From the NCBI RefSeq assembly GCF_005887555.1, contig NZ_VCIA01000001.1, positions 372,001 to 436,000 on the forward strand: a DNA stretch of 64,000 nucleotides, written 5' to 3'. Below the pieces are notes generated by a model, which did not search any database, was not told the DNA's origin, and worked only from the letters and a program-made list of their open reading frames with translations. Below, in pieces: positions 58,203 through 64,000 of this stretch. Position numbers and translations under genes: made by a program. The first letter of the stretch is position 1, and the number at the start of each line of letters is the position of its first letter. The stretch comes from Lentibacillus cibarius (GTDB lineage: Bacteria; Bacillota; Bacilli; Bacillales; Amphibacillaceae).

Positions 58203-59087
58203 TTGCATTTAAACAAAGCAGCAATAATCATCCTTGGCTCCTTATATTTTGCATTTGCTCCAACAGTGGAAATAGGTGAGGCCGTTATCAAGACAGACAC
58301 CTTAAATGTACGATTAGGTCCTGGAATTGATTTTAAAAGGGTAGGAAAAGTTTACAGTGGTGAGGTATATCCGATTCAGAAACAAGAAAATGGTTGGATT
58401 CAAATAAAAACCACAGCTCTAACCGGCTGGGTCGCCAGTAGGTACACTGAAGTGAAGCGCAATCCCTTGGATCAGGTGTCATCAAAAAAGAAATCATCAA
58501 CATTCGATTCAGCACAAAGTAACAAGTCACACACGGTAAATGGTTTGCAGCAGAAAACGATTGTACTCGATGCAGGTCACGGGGGACGAGACAGTGGTGC
58601 AATAAGTGCCAGTGGTGCAAATGAAAAGATCTTTACACGTGCAACCGTGCAGAACCTGGAACAATTACTGACGACCCTAGGAGCAAAGGTTATTTTGACG
58701 CGTAAGGATGACCGGTTTGTCTCGCTCGCAGGCAGGGCTGCCCTTGCGAACATAGCAGATGCCGATGCCTTTATAAGCATCCACTATAACAGTTTCCCGC
58801 AGGCACCAAGTGTCACCGGTACAGGAACCTATTATTACACTGGTCAGGATAAATCACTTGCCCGTTCTGTGCAGAAAGGGATGATCAAGGCAACAGGGGC
58901 GGACGACCGCGGGATAAGTGAGGGGGATTTCCAAGTGCTCAGACAAAATACTATTCCGGCAATCTTGGTTGAATCAGGATTTATCTCCAATGCGAAACAA
59001 GAACAGCTCTTCTCTTCAAGCATGTACCAAAAACAACTTGCTTCCGGAATCGCCATGGGATTGAACGATTATTTTCTTGCACAGTAA
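58203..59087 (+). CDS. N-acetylmuramoyl-L-alanine amidase with SH3 domain
   Basis: This secreted cell-wall hydrolase has a signal peptide or anchor (about residues 5-25), a bacterial SH3 domain (TDTLNVRLGPGIDFKRVGKV, TGWVASRYTEV) and an Amidase_3 domain. Zinc ligands appear in VLDAGHGGRDSGA, NEKIFTRAT and FISIHYNSFP, and the catalytic Glu in ILVESGFISN. It resembles B. subtilis YrvJ but has a single SH3 unit and is shorter. TTG at 58203 follows GGAGG; the upstream ATG at 58179 has no ribosome-binding site. Confidence 0.9.
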   Translation: MHLNKAAIIILGSLYFAFAPTVEIGEAVIKTDTLNVRLGPGIDFKRVGKVYSGEVYPIQKQENGWIQIKTTALTGWVASRYTEVKRNPLDQVSSKKKSSTFDSAQSNKSHTVNGLQQKTIVLDAGHGGRDSGAISASGANEKIFTRATVQNLEQLLTTLGAKVILTRKDDRFVSLAGRAALANIADADAFISIHYNSFPQAPSVTGTGTYYYTGQDKSLARSVQKGMIKATGADDRGISEGDFQVLRQNTIPAILVESGFISNAKQEQLFSSSMYQKQLASGIAMGLNDYFLAQ

Positions 59088-59093
59088 AATAAA

Positions 59094-59128
59094 GCGGAGG
59101 GCACTCATCACCATGCCTCCCGCTATCT
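59094..59128. terminator. Weak convergent terminator between the amidase gene and dtd
   Basis: GCGGAGGGCA and TGCCTCCCGC pair at 8 of 10 positions around a 10-base loop and overlap the dtd stop. No long U-run is present, so activity is uncertain. Confidence 0.35.
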
Positions 59129-59569
59129 GTCTTTCGTGTCCAATATAATTGTTACGGGTCCCGAATTAGTTAATTGCACATTCATCATCGCACCGAATTC
59201 ACCCGTTTCCACGGCGATACCATGCTGTTCAATCCGTTGATTCAAATAATCATATAAGGAAGCAGCCTGTTCGGGTTTGGCTGCATGTAAATAATTCGGT
59301 CGCCTACCCTTTCTTGTATCAGCATAAAGTGTAAACTGAGAAATAGACAGGACTTTTCCACCAGTTTCCTTTAGCGAATGGTTCATCTTCCCATTTTCAT
59401 CATCAAAAATACGTAAGTTGACCAGCTTATCAGCAAGATAGTCTGCATCTTCTTCCGTATCATCATGCGTGACACCAGCTAAAACCACTAAACCGTAATC
59501 AATTGCCCCCGTCTCGGTACCATCAACTGTCACATTTGCATCTATTGCACGTTGAATTACTGCTTTCAT
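59123..59569 (-). CDS. dtd: D-aminoacyl-tRNA deacylase
   Basis: DTD removes D-amino acids from mischarged tRNAs. The 148-residue protein begins [17 protein letters not shown] and has the active-site motif [20 protein letters not shown] and the [11 protein letters not shown] signature with the conserved Gly-Pro. It follows relA after 30 bases, as in B. subtilis. Confidence 0.96.
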   Translation of the reverse strand: MKAVIQRAIDANVTVDGTETGAIDYGLVVLAGVTHDDTEEDADYLADKLVNLRIFDDENGKMNHSLKETGGKVLSISQFTLYADTRKGRRPNYLHAAKPEQAASLYDYLNQRIEQHGIAVETGEFGAMMNVQLTNSGPVTIILDTKDR

Positions 59570-59599
59570 TACACCATTTCCCTTCCATTTCGAAAGTGT

Positions 59600-61795
59600 C
59601 TATTGAATTGTCCTTGTTACCGAATAAACATCTCTAATCTGTTTAATACGTTCGACAATCCGTTTTAAATGACCCGTGTTATGAATAAGGATAGTAATTT
59701 GGATGACAGCCATTTTATTCCGGTCTGAACGACCATTGACTTGGGTGATATTCGTTTTTGTTTCATTTACCGCCTGTAATACTTCGTTAAACAAACCACG
59801 GCGGTCATATCCGGATATTTCCAAATCCACATGATACTGTTTTTTATCAGTATGACTGTCCTCCCATTCAACATGCAGGAAGCGCTGTTTCGCTTCCTCT
59901 GTCTGAACATTTGGGCAATCCGCTCTATGAACGGATACCCCCCGACCTTTTGTAATATAGCCGGTAATCGGGTCACCAGGAACCGGATTACAGCATTTGG
60001 ACAGGCGTACCAAAAGATTATCCACGCCTTCCACTTTGACACCGGAATCCCTTTTCTGCATTTTCTTTGTTGGTGGCTCACTTTTCACTTTTTCAAGTGT
60101 TTCTTCCAGGTTTTGCTTTTTCTGATTTGTATTACGAATTTTTTCCGTCAGCCGGGTTGCAATTAAAGCAGCTGTTATTCCCTGATACCCGACAGCAGCA
60201 TACATATCGTCTTCATTTGTGAAATTGAATCGCTCAAAAACGCGTTTTAAATTATCGTGGGTAAGCACTTCTTTCGGCTCCATACCCATGGAGCGAATTT
60301 CTTTTTCAACAGCTTCTTTACCCTTACTGATATTTTCTTCGCGGCGCTGTCTTTTGAAAAATTGTTTAATTTTGCTTTTTGCCTGCGATGTCTGGGTGAT
60401 TGACAGCCAATCCTGTGATGGTCCATACGAATGTTTGGACGTCATCACTTCCACAATATCTCCGTTCTTTAGCTTATAATCAAGTGGCTCCATTTTCCCA
60501 TTCACTTTGGATCCAATGGTTTTATTACCCACTTCCGTATGGATGCGGTATGCAAAATCAAGCGGCACTGACCCGGATGGTAGCTCTATGACATCCCCTT
60601 TTGGTGTGAACACATAAACCATATCTGAAAACAAGTCAACTTTCAGGGTCTCCATGAACTCTTCTGCATCATGTGTTTCACTCTGCCAGTCAAGAATTTC
60701 CCTGAACCATGTCAGTTTCTCCTCAAACGACTTTGTTGCGGAACGTTTGCCTTCTTTATAAGCCCAATGTGCAGCAATACCATATTCAGCAATTTCGTGC
60801 ATTTCTTTTGTCCGAATCTGCACTTCAAGTGGATCGCCTTTTGGTCCTATAACCGTTGTATGAAGGGACTGGTATAAATTTGGTTTCGGCATAGCAATAT
60901 AATCTTTAAATCTGCCGGGCATCGGTTTCCAGCATGTATGGATAATCCCGAGGACGGCATAGCAATCTTTAATACTACTAACGATAATCCGCACAGCCAA
61001 TAAATCATATATCTCATTAAATTGTTTGTTTTGCTTAACCATTTTCCGATATATACTGTATAAATGCTTTGGCCTTCCTGAAATGTCCGCTTCAATATCC
61101 ACATCTTCCAGTTGATCCTTCACTTGATCAATAACTTCATCAATATACGTTTCTCGTTCGTTTCGTTTTTGTCTCATTAACTGGACAATACGATAATACT
61201 GCTGCGGATTTAAATAACGTAATGCAGTGTCCTCCAGTTCCCATTTGATTGTGGAAATTCCGAGACGATGAGCCAGCGGGGCAAATATTTCTAGCGTTTC
61301 ATTCGAGATTCGGCGTTGCTTCTCCGGTGGTAAATGTTTTAATGTACGCATATTATGCAAGCGATCAGCTAGTTTTATTAGGATGACCCGGATGTCCTTA
61401 GCCATGGCTACAAACATTTTTCGGTGGTTTTCCGCTTGTATCGCTTCTTTCGATTTATATTTTATTTTACCGAGCTTTGTGACACCGTCCACGAGCAGAG
61501 CCACTTCATTTTCAAACGCAGCTTCTAAGTCTTCAAGTGTCACACTTGTATCTTCAACAACATCGTGCAAGAAGCCGCCCGCAATGGTCACCGGATCCAT
61601 ACCAAGCTCAACAAGGATTCCAGCTACCTGAACAGGGTGGACGATATAAGGCTCACCGGATTTCCGGAACTGATCCTTATGTGCATCCCTGGCGAACGCA
61701 TAAGCACGGTGAAGGAAATCAATATCTTCCTCTGTCAGATAAGAACCGGCCTTTTCAATTACTTCTTCACTTGTCATTATTCCTTCATTTGCCAT
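59600..61795 (-). CDS. relA: GTP pyrophosphokinase / (p)ppGpp hydrolase (RelA/Rsh)
   Basis: This bifunctional enzyme makes and degrades (p)ppGpp in the stringent response. The 731-residue protein has the HD hydrolase domain (HDVVEDT at 77-83 and [14 protein letters not shown]), so hydrolysis is likely active. The synthetase domain follows, then the TGS domain ([20 protein letters not shown]), a helical/zinc-finger region ([16 protein letters not shown]) and a C-terminal ACT domain. AGGTG precedes the ATG. It lies downstream of apt. Confidence 0.97.
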   Translation of the reverse strand: MANEGIMTSEEVIEKAGSYLTEEDIDFLHRAYAFARDAHKDQFRKSGEPYIVHPVQVAGILVELGMDPVTIAGGFLHDVVEDTSVTLEDLEAAFENEVALLVDGVTKLGKIKYKSKEAIQAENHRKMFVAMAKDIRVILIKLADRLHNMRTLKHLPPEKQRRISNETLEIFAPLAHRLGISTIKWELEDTALRYLNPQQYYRIVQLMRQKRNERETYIDEVIDQVKDQLEDVDIEADISGRPKHLYSIYRKMVKQNKQFNEIYDLLAVRIIVSSIKDCYAVLGIIHTCWKPMPGRFKDYIAMPKPNLYQSLHTTVIGPKGDPLEVQIRTKEMHEIAEYGIAAHWAYKEGKRSATKSFEEKLTWFREILDWQSETHDAEEFMETLKVDLFSDMVYVFTPKGDVIELPSGSVPLDFAYRIHTEVGNKTIGSKVNGKMEPLDYKLKNGDIVEVMTSKHSYGPSQDWLSITQTSQAKSKIKQFFKRQRREENISKGKEAVEKEIRSMGMEPKEVLTHDNLKRVFERFNFTNEDDMYAAVGYQGITAALIATRLTEKIRNTNQKKQNLEETLEKVKSEPPTKKMQKRDSGVKVEGVDNLLVRLSKCCNPVPGDPITGYITKGRGVSVHRADCPNVQTEEAKQRFLHVEWEDSHTDKKQYHVDLEISGYDRRGLFNEVLQAVNETKTNITQVNGRSDRNKMAVIQITILIHNTGHLKRIVERIKQIRDVYSVTRTIQ

Positions 61796-61991
61796 ATAAA
61801 ATCACCTGCATTCGCTGGACAAAGTTTTCAACTCCCGAATCCAGCATCTGTACATTTGCGCATCATATCGTTTATGCAGTGTATGCTGGCATTCGCTTTT
61901 CTTACTAGTATTAAAAATTTTTTCGGAAATGTAAAGAAAAACACTTCCACACGCTCTTGCATCAATCAAGACGTTGTTTTCACTCATAATA

Positions 61992-62017
61992 ATAGGCCTG
62001 ACAATCATTGGCCAGAC
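61992..62017 (-). terminator. Possible hairpin between apt and relA
   Basis: On the minus strand GGTCTG and CAGGCC pair (with a G-U) around a loop, followed by TATTATTAT. It could be a weak terminator after apt. The rest of the 238-base gap (61796-62033), which probably holds the relA promoter, shows nothing I can assign. Confidence 0.35.
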
Positions 62018-62033
62018 CTTGTTTTAGGGAGAT

Positions 62034-62546
62034 TCAAAAGCTTGTAACTGTCAGCACATCATAACCTTCCAGTTTTTCCGACCCATTCAGGTATGAAAGT
62101 TCTACAAGAAATGCACAGCCGACAACAATACCACCTAGTGCTTCCACTAATTGAATCATTGCCTCAATCGTTCCGCCCGTTGCAAGTAAGTCGTCCGTAA
62201 TCAATACACGCTGCCCGGGTTTAATGGCGTCTTTATGGATTGTGAGAACGTTTTTGCCGTATTCCAGTCCATAGTCGACTTTAATTACTTCTCTTGGTAG
62301 TTTACCTTCTTTGCGTACAGGGGCAAAGCCAACTTCCAGCGCATAGGAAACCGGACAGCCAATAATGAAGCCTCTTGCTTCCGGACCGACAACAAGATCG
62401 ATATTTTTTTGACGTGCAAATGTCACAATTTCATCAACAGCTGTTTTAAAAACTTTTCCGTTATCCATCAATGGGGTAATATCTTTGAACTGTATACCTT
62501 CTTTTGGCCAGTCGTCGACGATTTTTATATAATTTTTATAATCCAT
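62034..62546 (-). CDS. apt: Adenine phosphoribosyltransferase
   Basis: Apt salvages adenine to AMP with PRPP. The 170-residue protein has the family N-terminus ([17 protein letters not shown]), [12 protein letters not shown] and the PRPP loop [23 protein letters not shown] precedes the ATG, which overlaps the recJ stop (ATGA), so the two are translationally coupled. Confidence 0.97.
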   Translation of the reverse strand: MDYKNYIKIVDDWPKEGIQFKDITPLMDNGKVFKTAVDEIVTFARQKNIDLVVGPEARGFIIGCPVSYALEVGFAPVRKEGKLPREVIKVDYGLEYGKNVLTIHKDAIKPGQRVLITDDLLATGGTIEAMIQLVEALGGIVVGCAFLVELSYLNGSEKLEGYDVLTVTSF

Positions 62547-64000
62547 CAGTCAATTTCCTCCTCAGGCTCTAACCTGCATTCCAAACAATTGGAAAACCAC
62601 GTTTTTAGTTCATTATATGTTGAATAATAAAGTGTTTTTTCAATTTCAACTCGGTTTAATCGTTCCTGATACTTAGCCGATTCACTTAAATCTTTCTTTA
62701 AAGGATTAGCGTTAAGTTTCATTGTACCTTCTTCTATTTTAACAAAATCTAATTCAAAAAACACGTTTGACATAAACAATATTCTATCTTTCGTCCAACC
62801 TTTCGCATCCATAACCATTGGCAATTCCTTCTGTAAATGGATGGTTTGCCGTTTGGCCAGGAGTCCATATAGCCATTTAAAGTCCTCTCTCGCTGGAAAA
62901 GCTTTCATAAATGTACTATCCTGCAAATAAAAACATACATGAATATTATCCGGTTTAAGATTTTTAACAAGATTCTCCATCACCGTTAAACTGGGTGGAA
63001 AATCATATAAAAACAGTGTGTGGATACCTTTTAAGCTGCTAACATCTGTATCATAAGTAACACACACAACATTGCCGGGAAGCTGATTTGCATCAGGTAA
63101 TTGCTGGAATACCGCGGCATACCCTGTATCTTGCTGTACATACGGCGTGATGTCAAACCCTTTCATTCCACGGTGATCAAACAACTGCCATTCGTCAATT
63201 TGCATGTCTTGGATAACCATCTGAACCTTTCTGAAGCCATTCCATTCATTGATATTCAGCTCCCCAACCACCGACAACGGGGTTTGTCGCGACAACTGTT
63301 GATAAAGGTTACCTAATCCGAACGCGATGCCATCCAATTTATAATTATCTTTTTGGAATTGTAGCTTTAGATGCTTTTTTCCATTACCAATTTGACGTAC
63401 GCCCGATGGTATAGCTTTTACGTGGAACACTGGTTTGGGATTGGCCATGCCGAACGGTGCCAGTTGACTGATTTCGGTAACCAATTCTTCATTAATTTCC
63501 GGAATGGTTATTGTTTTAGAAATCTCAACTACTTGTGCAAAATCTGCTTTAGAAAGCTGCTGGAAGATCATAGCGTTCAGCTCCTGCTTCAATGTCTGCA
63601 CATTGCTTAGCGGGAGTGTCATTCCAGCTGCTTGGGCATGTCCACCAAAATGAGTGAAAATATCCCTTATCTCCATGCAGGCTGAGAATAAATCAAAAGC
63701 GGGTATGCTTCTAGCCGATCCTTTCACTTCACCATTTTCAGGAAAAATAGACAACACGATTGCCGGACGGTCGTATTTCCGTACAAGATTGGACGCCACA
63801 ATCCCTAATACTCCCTGATTCCATCCCTCTTTGGCAACAACGATAACGCCTTGATCGTTTACCGGACTTGCCATATTTTCCGCTTCTTTGACGATTTCAC
63901 TTACTATACTCTTTCGCTCCAGGTTGATTTCTTCCACCATGCCGGCTATACGGGCTGCATCATCCGTGTCGTCAGCCATCAATAGCTGAACGGCCAGGTC
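62546..64000 (-). CDS. recJ: Single-stranded-DNA-specific exonuclease RecJ, C-terminal part (5' end outside window)
   Basis: RecJ degrades single-stranded DNA 5' to 3' in recombination and mismatch repair. The frame is open through the window edge at 64000, starting inside [14 protein letters not shown]. The visible 484 residues include the end of the DHH linker region, the DHHA1 motif [16 protein letters not shown], the OB-fold domain and a long C-terminal domain found in Bacilli. The catalytic DHH motifs are outside the window. It is first in the recJ-apt pair. Confidence 0.95.
   Translation of the reverse strand, partial: DLAVQLLMADDTDDAARIAGMVEEINLERKSIVSEIVKEAENMASPVNDQGVIVVAKEGWNQGVLGIVASNLVRKYDRPAIVLSIFPENGEVKGSARSIPAFDLFSACMEIRDIFTHFGGHAQAAGMTLPLSNVQTLKQELNAMIFQQLSKADFAQVVEISKTITIPEINEELVTEISQLAPFGMANPKPVFHVKAIPSGVRQIGNGKKHLKLQFQKDNYKLDGIAFGLGNLYQQLSRQTPLSVVGELNINEWNGFRKVQMVIQDMQIDEWQLFDHRGMKGFDITPYVQQDTGYAAVFQQLPDANQLPGNVVCVTYDTDVSSLKGIHTLFLYDFPPSLTVMENLVKNLKPDNIHVCFYLQDSTFMKAFPAREDFKWLYGLLAKRQTIHLQKELPMVMDAKGWTKDRILFMSNVFFELDFVKIEEGTMKLNANPLKKDLSESAKYQERLNRVEIEKTLYYSTYNELKTWFSNCLECRLEPEEEID

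Overview
This window is a piece of chromosome from a low-GC, endospore-forming Bacillaceae bacterium. Gene order largely matches the Bacillus subtilis rpsU-to-recJ region. Sporulation genes (gpr, sigK, sda, an rsfA-like gene), a CIRCE-controlled hrcA-dnaK operon, two T-box leaders and a 6S RNA beside aspS support this. An Mrp Na+/H+ antiporter operon and a choline-dehydrogenase-like gene suggest a salt- or alkali-adapted relative such as Virgibacillus, Lentibacillus or Oceanobacillus. That genus-level placement is inference.

Layout. (1) 1-25388, almost all minus strand: rpsU (partial), deoC, the heat-shock operon hrcA-grpE-dnaK-dnaJ-prmA-rsmE-mtaB, hemW, lepA, a yqxA-like gene, gpr, rpsT (+), holA, yqzM (+), comEC-comEB-comEA, and the yqeG-yqeH-aroE-yhbY-nadD-yqeK-rsfS/yqeM operon. 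(2) 25800-34307, plus strand: sda behind DnaA boxes, mrpACDEFG (no mrpB), an uninterrupted sigK, and a betA-like gene. (3) 34413-50895, minus strand: mtnN, yrrS, greA, udk, trmR, mltG, yrzB, ruvX, yrzL, alaS with T-box, an AI-2E-type permease, a small zinc-ribbon protein, recD2, a TPR protein, mnmA, a cysteine desulfurase and cymR. (4) 50896-51905: a repeat-rich gap with no gene. (5) 51906-64000: rarA and an rsfA-like gene (+), 6S RNA, aspS and hisS with T-box, yrzK, an amidase (+), dtd, relA, apt and recJ (cut by the window end).

The genes are mainly housekeeping: protein folding, ribosome assembly and quality control, tRNA charging and modification, competence DNA uptake, stringent response, and sporulation control.

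The main oddities are a six-subunit Mrp operon that lacks mrpB, an in-frame rsfS-yqeM fusion, and single-base frameshifts in aspS and in the rsfA-like gene. The fusion and both frameshifts can each be explained by one missing base, so assembly error is a serious alternative. Several genes present at the equivalent B. subtilis positions are missing: spoIIP, yrrN/yrrO, pbpI, comER and tcdA. Two copies of a composite inverted-repeat element occur, and the second carries a nested 161-bp MITE-like insertion with a 10-bp target duplication. I saw no tRNA, rRNA, CRISPR array, prophage or intact transposase gene.
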